64,000 bases of DNA from Bacillota bacterium (GTDB taxonomy: Bacteria; Bacillota; Clostridia; Lachnospirales; Lachnospiraceae), in contig JAEYFP010000045.1 of assembly GCA_023402845.1 (NCBI GenBank), forward strand, positions 124,001 through 188,000, given 5' to 3'. Each line of letters begins with the position of its first letter. Positions within the stretch are counted from its first letter, which is position 1. Both the position numbers and the translations under genes were made by a program. Below are positions 1 to 8,193 of this stretch, piece after piece. The notes beneath the pieces were generated by a model. That model had not been told where the DNA came from. It saw only the letters and a list, made by a program, of their open reading frames with translations, and made no database searches.

Positions 1-1
1 C

Positions 2-271
2 GAAGAAGAAACACTATGGATCAAAGTATCGGATAACGGAAACGGAATCGAACGGGAACAGCTCGAAAAGCTGCTCGCCTCCTTTTCAGACATCCCTCTG
101 CGTTCGGAAAAAAATACCGGTATCGGACTTTCCAATCTGGCAAGCCGTCTCCGCCTGATTTATCATGAACAGGCAGCGCTCCATATTGAAAGTATCCTTT
201 ATGCCGGCACTGTAATTACCGTTTCAATCCCAATTTTGGAGGTACAGCATGTTTCAGGCATTGATCATTGA
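2..271 (+). CDS. sensor histidine kinase, C-terminal fragment (5' end outside window)
   Basis: Only the last ~89 codons are inside the window, reading in the frame that begins at base 2 and stopping at TGA 269-271. The fragment carries the ATP-binding G1 box (VSDNGNGIE) and G2 box (NTGIGLSN) of a GHKL ATPase domain, so it is the catalytic end of a histidine kinase. By family knowledge it phosphorylates its own His and passes the phosphate to a response regulator. Its stop lies 23 bases inside the downstream response-regulator gene, so the two are translationally coupled and are very likely cognate partners. The input domain cannot be seen. A YesM/LytS-type kinase is likely because the partner is a YesN-type regulator; that part is inference. 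Confidence 0.85.
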   Translation, partial: EEETLWIKVSDNGNGIEREQLEKLLASFSDIPLRSEKNTGIGLSNLASRLRLIYHEQAALHIESILYAGTVITVSIPILEVQHVSGIDH

Positions 272-989
272 CGATGAAAAACCCGTGCGCATTGCCATCA
301 CGGCGCTCGGTGACTGGAAAAAATACCAGATTCTACAGCTTCACTATGCAACAAACGGCAAGGAGGGGATCGCCTGTATGCGGGAACTGCATCCTGAATT
401 TGTTTTCGTAGACATGCAAATGCCTCTTATGAACGGCATCGAATTTTTGGAGCAAGCCAGACGAGACTTTCCGAAATCCAAATATATCGTCGTAAGCGGC
501 TATGACCAATTCCACTATGCACAAGCCGCAATAAAAAACGGAGCCGTCGACTACCTGTTGAAGCCGATCAACTCCGAAGATTTGAATGCCGCCATCGAAC
601 GGGCATTTATCCAATTAGGCGGACAATTGGAAGAACAGCCCGAGGATGCCGACACCCGGCAGCTCTCGCCGGGTGAGGTCATCGAAATCATTCGTAATGA
701 TATCGAAAAGAATTATGCAACTGACATCAGTATTTCCATGTTCAGTGAAAAATATTTTTTCTCAAAGGAATATCTGTCCAAATTGTTTAAAAAACAATAT
801 GGGATCGGAATCTATGAATATGCACTCAAACTGCGCATGAACCGGGCCAAGGAGCTGCTTTCAAACAACACAATCCAAATACAGGAAATCTCCGATCGGC
901 TCGGCTACAGCAATAATAACTATTTCAGCAAGGCATTTAAAAATTATTACGGAATTTCCCCAACCGATTACCGGGACCGCCTCACCTGA
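249..989 (+). CDS. response regulator, receiver plus AraC-type DNA-binding domain (YesN-like)
   Basis: 246 residues. Residues 1-120 form a receiver domain: acidic pair D8-D9, phospho-acceptor D55 in FVFVDMQMP, and the conserved Lys in YLLKPI. Residues ~140-245 form an AraC/XylS double helix-turn-helix (ISMFSEKYFFSKEYLSKLFK, then IQEISDRLGYSNNNYFSKAF). It should bind DNA and activate transcription once phosphorylated by the kinase whose 3' end overlaps this gene. The length is short for YesN proteins because the long middle linker is missing. The target is unknown; regulators of this type commonly control sugar transport or cell-surface genes. The GH18 gene follows convergently only 10 bases away. 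Confidence 0.92.
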   Translation: MFQALIIDDEKPVRIAITALGDWKKYQILQLHYATNGKEGIACMRELHPEFVFVDMQMPLMNGIEFLEQARRDFPKSKYIVVSGYDQFHYAQAAIKNGAVDYLLKPINSEDLNAAIERAFIQLGGQLEEQPEDADTRQLSPGEVIEIIRNDIEKNYATDISISMFSEKYFFSKEYLSKLFKKQYGIGIYEYALKLRMNRAKELLSNNTIQIQEISDRLGYSNNNYFSKAFKNYYGISPTDYRDRLT

Positions 990-999
990 ATCTGTTTAT

Positions 1000-2805
1000 T
1001 TAATAATACTGGTTGAGCACCTCCCATACGGAGCTGTCTGCATAGCCCAGCTGCCATGCCGCTGCTCCGGCGAGATTATGATTGACCATAACCTGCAGTT
1101 TCGCACCAAGAGACTGTCCATCTTCAAGCCATACCTTATAGGTAGCGCCCTCCTTCGTCCACTCGGCATAATTCTGTGCGGTCACCTCATCCCATTCCGC
1201 CGTCACGCCCGCATTTTTCACTGCAGTGATTGCATCCGCCATCCTGACTGTCTGCACCTCCAGCTGATAAGGGATATATTCCGTATTTGTATCTTCCGCG
1301 GCAATTTCCGCCTCAGTTTTAGGTTTTTCGATCCAGATCCTCGTGTAAAGCGGTACCGCGTTGATCACGCGCTCCGCCGGAACCTCCTCGAGCGTCCTTT
1401 CGATCCCATTTGTCACATAATTCAAGGAAGCGACCGAACCGCTCTCCGAAGAACCTTTATAATGTTCATCGTACCCCATAATAATTACATAATCCGCAAA
1501 GATACCCTGTTCCTTCCGATTGTAATGATCCGTATAAGCTTCCGGTACATAGTTGTCCACCGAAAGCACAATTTCCTCTTTACGGCACTGGATTGAAAGC
1601 TCCCTGACAAACTGAATAAACGGCTCTCCAGCCTCAGCCGAGAGAGATTCAAAGTCCACATTAATTCCCTCTAAGTCATACTGTTTTGCATAATTTATGA
1701 GCTGCTCAATCACATACGCCCGTTTATCCGAATAAGATAGAATATCATAGGTGCTGACCTCAGGATACGTCATGTTATCGACAAGTCCCCACACCTCATA
1801 ACCCGCTGCATGAGCGGTGTCGACATAAGACTGACTCGCAATGGAAGCCACCGTCCCGTTATTATCCGACAGGCTGAACCACGTCGGAGATATCGTCGTC
1901 AAACCGCTGACTGATTGCAGACGGTCGGAAAGAAAATTATTGGCGTCCGCATTGGTCACCATATCCCATGCAAGGACAACCGGGTAGTCCTTGGAAATAT
2001 GCTTAAATTCACCCTCCACCACCTGAGCAGGCGCTTCCAGCACCTCCTCGCGGGTATCAGTCAGATATTTCGCCTCGATAAAGCCGATCAACAGATCGTC
2101 TGTCTGCACCTTTGACCAGTCGCCGGTCTGCTCCAATACGGTAACCGTAATACCCTCATTAAGCTCCTTCAATATCCCGCTCTTTTTATCGGCTTTTGTA
2201 CGCACCGCGTGGCTTTTTTTGATATCTGCCTTCTGCACGGTCTCACCCGCCGTCTTAAGTGAAACACGATAAGGCTCGCCGTTTCCGCCAAATACTTCAT
2301 AGGAAAGCGTCGCATACAGGCTCACATAATCCAGCGCCACATAAAGCGTATCACCTTCTGAAATACAGATAGGATAGGGCGTCTGCGTCTCTATACCGGC
2401 AATAGAATAAGAGGTTGCGCCTATCGCTGCTGAAATCACACTCTCCTCTGTTGTATATAATAAAGCACCGCCGTTCACATCGTAATAAAACCGGTCCGTA
2501 AATCCGCTCTTGACCGATGCAAGATCCAGATAACAGCGGCCTTCAATGACGCGAAGCTGCTGCTCTGAAATCTCTCCGTTCTCCACAATGGCGGCATAAT
2601 CATCCGAAACCACACCATAATAATCATAAAGCTCAGATTCGCTGACCTGTTCTGAGGAATAAGAAAAATTCTCAAATAAGCCTGTCGCAATCCCTACCCA
2701 AATAATAATGATAATCAGTACAACCGCTATAACGGCCGGGATAAGCTTTTGCAGCATCCTTCTTCTTTTTCTCCGCTTTCGTGCTTTTGATCTGTCAGTA
2801 CTCAA
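1000..2805 (-). CDS. membrane-anchored glycoside hydrolase family 18 protein with SH3b domain
   Basis: 601 residues from a TTG start preceded by TAGGAGG at good spacing. A Lys/Arg-rich N-terminus is followed by one membrane segment (residues ~21-43), so the enzyme is tethered outside the cytoplasmic membrane. Residues ~60-190 resemble a copper-amine-oxidase-N-like substrate-binding region. Residues ~198-250 are an SH3b domain (AVRTKADKKSG..GDWSKV). Residues ~270-600 are a GH18 barrel with the catalytic motif DLEGINVDFE at 377-386, E386 being the predicted acid. Relatives such as SleL/YaaH hydrolyse N-acetylglucosamine links in peptidoglycan or spore cortex. A cell-wall or spore role is inferred; the substrate cannot be read from sequence. 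Confidence 0.9.
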   Translation of the reverse strand: MSTDRSKARKRRKRRRMLQKLIPAVIAVVLIIIIIWVGIATGLFENFSYSSEQVSESELYDYYGVVSDDYAAIVENGEISEQQLRVIEGRCYLDLASVKSGFTDRFYYDVNGGALLYTTEESVISAAIGATSYSIAGIETQTPYPICISEGDTLYVALDYVSLYATLSYEVFGGNGEPYRVSLKTAGETVQKADIKKSHAVRTKADKKSGILKELNEGITVTVLEQTGDWSKVQTDDLLIGFIEAKYLTDTREEVLEAPAQVVEGEFKHISKDYPVVLAWDMVTNADANNFLSDRLQSVSGLTTISPTWFSLSDNNGTVASIASQSYVDTAHAAGYEVWGLVDNMTYPEVSTYDILSYSDKRAYVIEQLINYAKQYDLEGINVDFESLSAEAGEPFIQFVRELSIQCRKEEIVLSVDNYVPEAYTDHYNRKEQGIFADYVIIMGYDEHYKGSSESGSVASLNYVTNGIERTLEEVPAERVINAVPLYTRIWIEKPKTEAEIAAEDTNTEYIPYQLEVQTVRMADAITAVKNAGVTAEWDEVTAQNYAEWTKEGATYKVWLEDGQSLGAKLQVMVNHNLAGAAAWQLGYADSSVWEVLNQYY

Positions 2806-3176
2806 ATTGATTCCTCCTACTCTGGATTAAACCGCCGCGCCATTTTGCGTGCACAATCAAAACCACAGTACATTATATCAGACAATTTTCCTTTCGTCAT
2901 TATAAAAAGCAATATTGCGTAATATTCTTGTAATATTTCGTTATTGTTCACAGAAAACCGGAGAATTGCAGCGCCAAAACGCTTTTTTTTGCGTTTTATG
3001 TACATCGCATAGCGTGTTACTGGTCACGGAATTGCTGTACTTTGCAGTGGAGTAAACAATAACAATAATTCGGATTTTCTTAAGAACTTTGGCCGATGCT
3101 GCATTGCATATCGGGGCCTGATTTACAAATTGCAGCACGGCCTCATTCTGTCTTTGATTTCCTCTTTGCGCTGAGT
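2806..3176. other. intergenic region with one long hairpin, no convincing gene
   Basis: About 370 bases. The short ORFs on the minus strand here have no ribosome binding site and unlikely composition, so I do not call them. The one clear structure is an inverted repeat, GGCCGATGCTGCA at 3091-3103 against TGCAGCACGGCC at 3131-3142 (12 pairs, one bulged A, 27-base loop). It lies just downstream of the 3177-3410 gene but has no T-tract. The promoter of the GH18 gene must also lie in this stretch; a TATAAT on the minus strand near 2895-2900 is a possible -10 box without a convincing -35. Confidence 0.5.
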
Positions 3177-3410
3177 TTACGGCAGGGGTATCCGGTCATA
3201 CCGGACTTCGATCAGATGGCCGCTTTCGTCCCGTAAATAATCGGGCATATAGCAAACCTCCTCATTGACCGACATAATTTCTGCCGCCTTGGAAATCGGA
3301 AATACATGTCCCTCAATGGAAACGCGCACACCCTCCTGTGACAGCAGCTTCAAATAGGCCTGAAGTTCCTCGCGCTGCTTTGCACAAATGGCTTTTTTAT
3401 AGACATCCAT
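3177..3410 (-). CDS. small hypothetical protein
   Basis: 77 residues, preceded by AAGGAGGG with 7 bases before ATG, so translation is credible. I do not recognise a family. The N-terminal half is helical (KKAICAKQREELQAYLKLLS); the C-terminal half looks like short strands (VSIEGHVFPI, HLIEVRYDRIPL). There is no signal peptide or membrane segment, and the two Cys residues are not in a metal-binding pattern. It stands alone between two long intergenic regions. It is probably a small cytoplasmic protein; no function is proposed. Confidence 0.6.
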   Translation of the reverse strand: MDVYKKAICAKQREELQAYLKLLSQEGVRVSIEGHVFPISKAAEIMSVNEEVCYMPDYLRDESGHLIEVRYDRIPLP

Positions 3411-3986
3411 AAGAAAACCCTCCTTAATCCCTTATGCCGTCCGCATGTTTACTTGTTTTTAAATATTAGGAATTACCAGCATTCATGAGTAGTTTTCGTG
3501 ATACAATGATGCGGCATTTTTACACAAGGGATTATATTTCGTATTTTTTTGCCGATACTATAATTAGCAATCGGAAAGTAAAGACTAATATGAGGCTTCC
3601 TGCGTGCATAAACTATAACGGTTCTAATGTTTTGAATTATTACTGTATTAGGAGTCTATCGTTTTGATGAAATAAATACTGAAACGATTTGATCAAGCGG
3701 CTATTGATCCGCTTAACAGACATCTGAAAAACAGATTATGTGGCAGAAACCAATCTTTGGATTAATTTCCACTAGAAAAAAACTTTAATATGGCTTAAAA
3801 TATAAGTGAAAGATTATATACTATTACTGTCCTCCTTTCGCTGCTGTCTGCGAAAGAAGCCTCATGCAATGATTGTACCGGATTCTTTTTCATATTGCAA
3901 GCATTATTTTACATTTTTCTGTGAACAGTAACAGAATACTTTCTTTTTGCTTTATGAAACTTTAAGATTTGAGGACAGAAAGCCTA
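3411..3986. other. long AT-rich intergenic region upstream of mecA
   Basis: No supported gene: the 60-codon ORF at 3485-3667 lacks a ribosome binding site and looks random. Two small hairpins are visible: AAGCGG/CCGCTT at 3695-3700/3709-3714, and CTTTCGC/GCGAAAG at 3835-3841/3850-3856. Neither has a clear T-tract on the plus strand. I recognise no riboswitch. The mecA promoter follows at 3987. Confidence 0.5.
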
Positions 3987-4015
3987 TTGACTTCATTTTG
4001 CATACAGTATATTAT
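3987..4015 (+). promoter_or_regulatory. sigma-A promoter of mecA
   Basis: -35 TTGACT (3987-3992), 17-base spacer, -10 TATTAT (4010-4015). This predicts a start near 4022 and a 5' leader of about 120 bases before mecA. Hexamers and spacing are near consensus. Confidence 0.75.
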
Positions 4016-4040
4016 CGGAACATAAGACGTTTCCGATAAT
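4011..4040. promoter_or_regulatory. perfect inverted repeat over the mecA -10 box and start site
   Basis: ATTATCGGAA (4011-4020) and TTCCGATAAT (4031-4040) form a perfect 10-base inverted repeat with a 10-base gap. It covers the -10 box and predicted transcription start, the place for a repressor operator. It could alternatively be a hairpin at the 5' end of the mRNA. The binding protein is unknown. Confidence 0.55.
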
Positions 4041-4140
4041 CGAATTAACGGCTGACGCCTTTTATGAGAATTTGCTTCGCAGCTGCTTCGCAATTTCCCA
4101 TACCACATTTTAGAATAAAAATCAGGAAGGATGTGATACT

Positions 4141-4893
4141 ATGAAACTCGAAAAAGTAAATGACCACCAAATACGCTGTACATTGACAAAAGCCGATTTA
4201 GCAGACCGCGAATTAAAGATCAGTGAGTTGGCTTATGGCACGGAAAAGGCAAAAAGTCTCTTTCGGGACATGATGCAGCAGGCAGCATACGAATTCGGTT
4301 TTGAAGCAGAAGACATCCCGCTTATGATAGAAGCAATTCCGTTGTCCGCAGATTGCATTGTACTCATTATTACAAAGGTTGAGGATCCCGAAGAGCTTGA
4401 CACAAGATTTTCCAACTTTGCACCTTCCGTACATGAGGAAGAGGATTCGGGCCTTGACGAAGTCATGCAGTCCATTAATGATGAGGCTGACAACGTACTG
4501 GATCTGTTCAAGAAATTAAAACAGGATCGGTCTCCCGCTTCCGCAGAGCTTCTTGAGGAAGCGAAGGAAAAGCTGCTTGAAAAGGCTTCTGCCTCTTACG
4601 AATTGACAAAAGCTTATTCCTTTGCCAGCATTGATGCCGTCGCAAGACTGGCACATGTTGTGAAGACATTCTACTTTGGAAGAAACTCCCTGTACAAGGA
4701 CAGCCGGGCAGGACGCGTAGTCCTGATTGTTTCCAAATCGAACCATACGCAGGAGGACTTCAACAGGGTCTGCAACATAATCTCTGAATATGGCACACCC
4801 GAGAAATACACGCCTGCAGCAGAGGCATATTTTGAAGAGCACAACGAATTGATTCTAAAAGAAGATGCCCTGCAAAAGCTGCTGTATGCATAA
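4141..4893 (+). CDS. mecA: adaptor protein MecA
   Basis: 250 residues, ATG preceded by CAGGAAGGATGTGATACT. The N-terminal ~80 residues match the MecA substrate-binding domain (MKLEKVNDHQIRCTLTKADL, then LMIEAIPLSADCIVLIITKV). An acidic linker (~95-135) leads to the C-terminal ClpC-binding domain, which carries AYSFASIDAVARLAHVV and ends EDALQKLLYA. By family knowledge MecA delivers substrates to ClpC for ClpCP proteolysis and activates the ATPase; in Bacillus it controls competence and other regulators. It is a single-gene unit with its own promoter and a terminator shared with the convergent DUF1858 gene. Confidence 0.9.
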   Translation: MKLEKVNDHQIRCTLTKADLADRELKISELAYGTEKAKSLFRDMMQQAAYEFGFEAEDIPLMIEAIPLSADCIVLIITKVEDPEELDTRFSNFAPSVHEEEDSGLDEVMQSINDEADNVLDLFKKLKQDRSPASAELLEEAKEKLLEKASASYELTKAYSFASIDAVARLAHVVKTFYFGRNSLYKDSRAGRVVLIVSKSNHTQEDFNRVCNIISEYGTPEKYTPAAEAYFEEHNELILKEDALQKLLYA

Positions 4894-4943
4894 ATTACCT
4901 ACGGATTGCACATAAAAATACACATAGAAACAAGAGAATTCCA

Positions 4944-4995
4944 TAAAATAAAGAGTGCGGGTCGGTTTTAACACGATCCACACTCTTATTTTATT
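4944..4995. terminator. bidirectional terminator between mecA and the DUF1858 gene
   Basis: Left arm TAAAATAAAGAGTG pairs with right arm CACTCTTATTTTA, with further pairing inside (GGTCG/CGATCC). A/T-rich tracts on both sides give a T-run in either direction, fitting two convergent genes. Confidence 0.8.
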
Positions 4996-5029
4996 TCAAG
5001 GAAAAACTGCCCAATCGGATTTAAACAAT

Positions 5030-5221
5030 TTATATAGCATTGATTTTGGCCATTAAATCATCAATATCCATTCCATGAACAAACGCTGCTTCTTCCAGGC
5101 TTTCTCCCTGTGCGGAAGGGCAACCGAGACAATGCATTCCTGCTTCCATGAGTACCGGAGCAACATTCGGATTCATCCTTAAAATTTCACCGATCGTCAT
5201 ATCCTTTGCAATAGCCGCCAT
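5030..5221 (-). CDS. DUF1858 (hybrid-cluster-associated redox disulfide) domain protein
   Basis: 63 residues from the ATG at 5221, chosen because AAAGGAGG lies 7 bases upstream; a longer frame to 5308 exists but has no such signal. The protein is one DUF1858 domain: [20 protein letters not shown] followed by the CLGC motif (C31, C34). Members are small cytoplasmic proteins thought to carry a redox-active disulfide or help iron-sulfur or redox enzymes; the exact reaction is not known. It is transcribed away from the pyruvate formate-lyase promoter, which starts 200 bases off, so a shared response to anaerobic redox state is possible but unproven. Confidence 0.85.
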   Translation of the reverse strand: MAAIAKDMTIGEILRMNPNVAPVLMEAGMHCLGCPSAQGESLEEAAFVHGMDIDDLMAKINAI

Positions 5222-5420
5222 AGTAAAACCTCCTTTTAAAATTACTCGATGAATATAAAATTCTTCACACTCGTAGGGTAACACTTTTTTCTTTTTATGA
5301 CAAGGCATAATGAAAGTGCTTTTCGAAATTAATTATAAAATCTTTCTAAAATTTTATGCAAAATAACCAAAAAAGCCTTATTTTTCAACCAATGTACGCA
5401 AAAAAGAACAGCCGGACTCC

Positions 5421-5449
5421 TTGACGTGTATACACGATTAACCTATAAT
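5421..5449 (+). promoter_or_regulatory. strong sigma-A promoter of the pfl operon with palindromic spacer
   Basis: -35 TTGACG (5421-5426), 17-base spacer, -10 TATAAT (5444-5449). The predicted start is near 5456, leaving a leader of ~83 bases before the PFL ATG at 5539. It argues against an upstream in-frame ATG at 5455, which would sit on the transcription start. The perfect palindrome CGTGTATACACG (5425-5436) overlaps the -35 box and spacer and is a likely operator. Confidence 0.85.
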
Positions 5450-5538
5450 CAAACATGGATTTAAAAAGTTTTATTTTCGGTTTTGCAAAGACCGGATTAG
5501 TTACTCAATATTATTCTAAACTTAGGAGGCATTCAGAA

Positions 5539-7578
5539 ATGAGATCAGAATGGAATGGTTTCGTAGGCGGCAAATGGGAAAAAGAAATCAATGTCAGAGA
5601 CTTCATCCAGAAGAACTACACACCATATGATGGTGACGATTCTTTTTTAGTAGCACCTACACAGAACACAAAGGATTTATGGGCACAGATACTTGATCTG
5701 CAGAAGCAGGAACGTGCTGCAGGCGGAGTTCTTGACATGGATACAAAGGTTGTATCTACAATTACTTCACATGGCCCGGGATATTTGGATAAGAGCAAGG
5801 AAACGATCGTAGGTTTCCAGACAGATAAGCCCTTCAAGCGCTCCATGCAGCCTTACGGCGGTATCCGTATGGCGGAAAAAGCTTGTTCCGATAATGGTTA
5901 TGAAGTTGATCCTGAAATCAGCGAATTTTTCTCCACACACAGAAAAACGCATAATGCAGGCTGTTTTGATGCCTACAACGCTGATATAAGAGCATGCCGT
6001 TCTTCACATATCGTTACGGGTCTTCCTGATGCTTACGGACGCGGACGTATTATTGGTGATTACAGACGTATTGCACTGTATGGTATCGACAGGCTGATCG
6101 AAGATAAGCTGGAGCAGAAGGATTCTACGGGACGTGTAATGACAGATGATGTCATTCGTCTTCGCGAGGAGCTTTCCGAGCAGATCGTTGCTTTAAAGAT
6201 GATGAAGCAAATGGCAGCATCCTACGGCTGTGATATTTCCAAGCCGGCCCAAAACACGCAGGAAGCAATTCAGGCTACCTACTTCGGATATCTGTCCGCA
6301 GTAAAGGAACAGAACGGTGCGGCAATGTCTCTCGGACGTACTTCCACCTTTATCGACTGCTTTGCGGAAAGAGATATAAAGAACGGTACCTTTACGGAAG
6401 AACAGCTTCAGGAATTCATTGATCACTTTATTATGAAACTGAGATGCATTAAGTTCGCCCGTACTCCTGAATATAATCAGATTTTCGCAGGTGATCCGGT
6501 ATGGGTAACAGAGTCAATCGGCGGCGTAGGTATTGACGGACGTCACATGGTGACAAAGATGTCCTTCCGTTATCTGCAGACGCTCAACAACTTAGGCGCA
6601 GCACCTGAACCGAACTTAACAGTTCTCTGGTCAACAAGACTCCCTGGAAACTTCAAGAAGTTCTGTGCAAAGTCTTCAATCAATACTTCTTCAATCCAGT
6701 ATGAGAACGACGACCTTATGAGAGTCACACATGGCGACGACTACGGTATTGCATGCTGTGTATCCTCCATGGTAATCGGTAAGGAGATGCAGTTCTTCGG
6801 CGCTCGTGCAAATCTTGCAAAATGTCTGCTTTACGCTTTAAACGGCGGTGTGGATGAAGTATCAAAGAAACAGATTGGCCCTAAGTACCGTCCTGTTACA
6901 GGCGATGTGCTTGATTACGATGACGTTTTGGATAAGTTTTCCGATATGATGGAATGGCAGGCAGATGTTTATGTGAATACACTGAACATTATCCACTATA
7001 TGCATGACAAATACTGCTATGAGAGAGCACAGATGGCGCTTCATGACAGAGATGTCAAGAGATATTTTGCAACCGGTATTGCAGGACTTTCCATCGTTGC
7101 AGACTCTCTGTCCGCAATTAAATATGCAAAGGTAGAAGTTATCAGAGATGAAGACGGCATAATTACAGACTTCAAGACGACCGGCGACTTCCCTAAATAT
7201 GGAAATGATGATGATCGTGTCGATGAAATCGCACAAAAGATTGTATCTAAGTTTATGACAGCAATCAGAAGAAACCATGTATATCGAAACGGTGTTCCGA
7301 CAATGTCGGTTCTTACGATTACTTCTAATGTAACCTATGGCAAGGCAACCGGCAATACTCCTGACGGACGTAAGAAAGGTCAGCCTTTCGCACCGGGCGC
7401 AAACCCAATGCACGGACGTGACTCTCATGGTGCAATTGCATCCCTGTCCTCCGTTGCAAAACTTCCGTTCAACGATGCACAGGATGGTATTTCCAATACA
7501 TTTACGATCATCCCCGGTGCTCTCGGCAAGGAAGATCAGGTATTTGCAGGAGATATCGAGCTTGACCTCAATAAATAA
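5539..7578 (+). CDS. pflB: pyruvate formate-lyase catalytic subunit lacking the glycyl-radical domain (split enzyme)
   Basis: 679 residues from the ATG at 5539, preceded by TTAGGAGG at good spacing. PFL converts pyruvate and CoA to acetyl-CoA and formate. The barrel is intact, with the adjacent catalytic cysteines in GIACCVSSM (C406-C407), matching Cys418-Cys419 of the E. coli enzyme. Normal PFL is ~740-760 residues and ends in a glycyl-radical loop with motif RVSGYA. Here the protein stops after [19 protein letters not shown], right where that domain would begin, with no Gly-radical motif. The missing domain is encoded separately at 7864-8109. Clean stops and separate ribosome binding sites argue for a true gene split, not a frameshift. 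The cytoplasmic enzyme should work only with the partner peptide and PflA. Confidence 0.93.
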   Translation: MRSEWNGFVGGKWEKEINVRDFIQKNYTPYDGDDSFLVAPTQNTKDLWAQILDLQKQERAAGGVLDMDTKVVSTITSHGPGYLDKSKETIVGFQTDKPFKRSMQPYGGIRMAEKACSDNGYEVDPEISEFFSTHRKTHNAGCFDAYNADIRACRSSHIVTGLPDAYGRGRIIGDYRRIALYGIDRLIEDKLEQKDSTGRVMTDDVIRLREELSEQIVALKMMKQMAASYGCDISKPAQNTQEAIQATYFGYLSAVKEQNGAAMSLGRTSTFIDCFAERDIKNGTFTEEQLQEFIDHFIMKLRCIKFARTPEYNQIFAGDPVWVTESIGGVGIDGRHMVTKMSFRYLQTLNNLGAAPEPNLTVLWSTRLPGNFKKFCAKSSINTSSIQYENDDLMRVTHGDDYGIACCVSSMVIGKEMQFFGARANLAKCLLYALNGGVDEVSKKQIGPKYRPVTGDVLDYDDVLDKFSDMMEWQADVYVNTLNIIHYMHDKYCYERAQMALHDRDVKRYFATGIAGLSIVADSLSAIKYAKVEVIRDEDGIITDFKTTGDFPKYGNDDDRVDEIAQKIVSKFMTAIRRNHVYRNGVPTMSVLTITSNVTYGKATGNTPDGRKKGQPFAPGANPMHGRDSHGAIASLSSVAKLPFNDAQDGISNTFTIIPGALGKEDQVFAGDIELDLNK

Positions 7579-7615
7579 TTAAGAAACGGGTAACGGTTTA
7601 GAAAGAGGTAAGGTT

Positions 7616-7819
7616 ATGGATGAAAAGAAAATGATTGACGATTTGGTGACATTCCTTGATGACTCGGTCAACGGAGGAGTAGGGCACTTAAACGTCGAAG
7701 TGAATTCTACAAAAGAAGCGATACGCAGTGTAGAAACAATGGGCTGCACAGATTGTTCCAGAACACCTCTGGCATGCAGCGTACCAACTCTTCACCAGGG
7801 CCTGGACGATTATGAATAA
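7616..7819 (+). CDS. small Cys-containing relative of the PFL linker region, no radical Gly
   Basis: 67 residues; ATG preceded by AGAAAGAGGTAAGGTT. Residues 6-30 ([11 protein letters not shown].. then [10 protein letters not shown]) align with residues 9-31 of the next ORF ([10 protein letters not shown].. then [10 protein letters not shown]) and with the linker before the radical loop of ordinary PFL. After this point it diverges: instead of the RVSGYA loop it has [17 protein letters not shown], with Cys at 44, 47 and 54, and an acidic end (LDDYE). It therefore seems to be a duplicated glycyl-radical domain whose radical loop was replaced by a Cys motif. It lies in the pfl operon between the catalytic subunit and the radical domain. 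A role as docking regulator, redox sensor or radical quencher is speculation. Confidence 0.8.
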   Translation: MDEKKMIDDLVTFLDDSVNGGVGHLNVEVNSTKEAIRSVETMGCTDCSRTPLACSVPTLHQGLDDYE

Positions 7820-7863
7820 CTTATACCGAAAGGTATCACAATAACAAAAGGAGGATTTGTATT

Positions 7864-8109
7864 ATGGCAGCAACAAGCAGTGCACAGGTTGATAACCTTG
7901 TAGCTTTATTGGATGGTTATGCTACGAAGGGCGGCCATCACTTAAATGTAAATGTTTTAAACAGAGATACTTTATTGGACGCACAGAAGCATCCGGAAAA
8001 TTATCCTCAGCTGACAATCCGTGTTTCAGGATATGCGGTTAACTTTATTAAACTGACACCGGAACAGCAGAGTGATGTTATTTCCCGTACATTCCATGAA
8101 GCAATCTAA
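7864..8109 (+). CDS. stand-alone glycyl-radical domain of pyruvate formate-lyase (GrcA-like)
   Basis: 81 residues; ATG preceded by AAAGGAGGATTTGTATT. Nearly the whole protein matches the C-terminal domain of PFL: linker [19 protein letters not shown], then [18 protein letters not shown] with the predicted radical Gly at residue 56, then the closing helix ([12 protein letters not shown]). E. coli GrcA (YfiD) is a similar free domain that repairs oxygen-cleaved PFL. Here the upstream catalytic subunit has no such domain, so this peptide should be an obligate subunit. It is the expected substrate of PflA, encoded 85 bases downstream. A hairpin separates the two and may set their expression ratio. 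Confidence 0.92.
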   Translation: MAATSSAQVDNLVALLDGYATKGGHHLNVNVLNRDTLLDAQKHPENYPQLTIRVSGYAVNFIKLTPEQQSDVISRTFHEAI

Positions 8110-8129
8110 AATTTGAAGTTCTGTTTTGC

Positions 8130-8156
8130 AAGCCTCTCTGCAGCGCGGAGGGGCTT
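8130..8156 (+). terminator. hairpin between the glycyl-radical gene and pflA (attenuator)
   Basis: AAGCCTCTCTGC (8130-8141) pairs with GCGGAGGGGCTT (8145-8156), a 12-base stem with two G-U pairs and loop AGC, followed by the weak T-tract TGTTGTT. It probably ends most transcripts and lets some read into pflA. Confidence 0.65.
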
Positions 8157-8193
8157 GTTGTTACCTTAAATGGCATCGAAAGGATCACATCAT

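Noticed and set aside
2817..3138. Two small minus-strand ORFs upstream of the GH18 gene
   Set aside because: Overlap each other in different frames, no start signals.
3485..3667. 60-codon ORF upstream of mecA
   Set aside because: No ribosome binding site, unlikely composition.
5455..5538. Upstream in-frame extension of pyruvate formate-lyase
   Set aside because: It would start on the predicted transcription start, has no ribosome binding site and does not resemble PFL; the ATG at 5539 has a strong site.
6862..7428. Long minus-strand ORF inside PFL
   Set aside because: Shadow of the PFL reading frame; no ribosome binding site and no family resemblance.
7560..7870. Frameshift or pseudogene explanation for the short PFL
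   Set aside because: The PFL stop is followed by two ORFs, each with its own AGGAGG-type site and a start; the radical-domain protein has its own N-terminal residues and the extra ORF cannot come from a simple frameshift.
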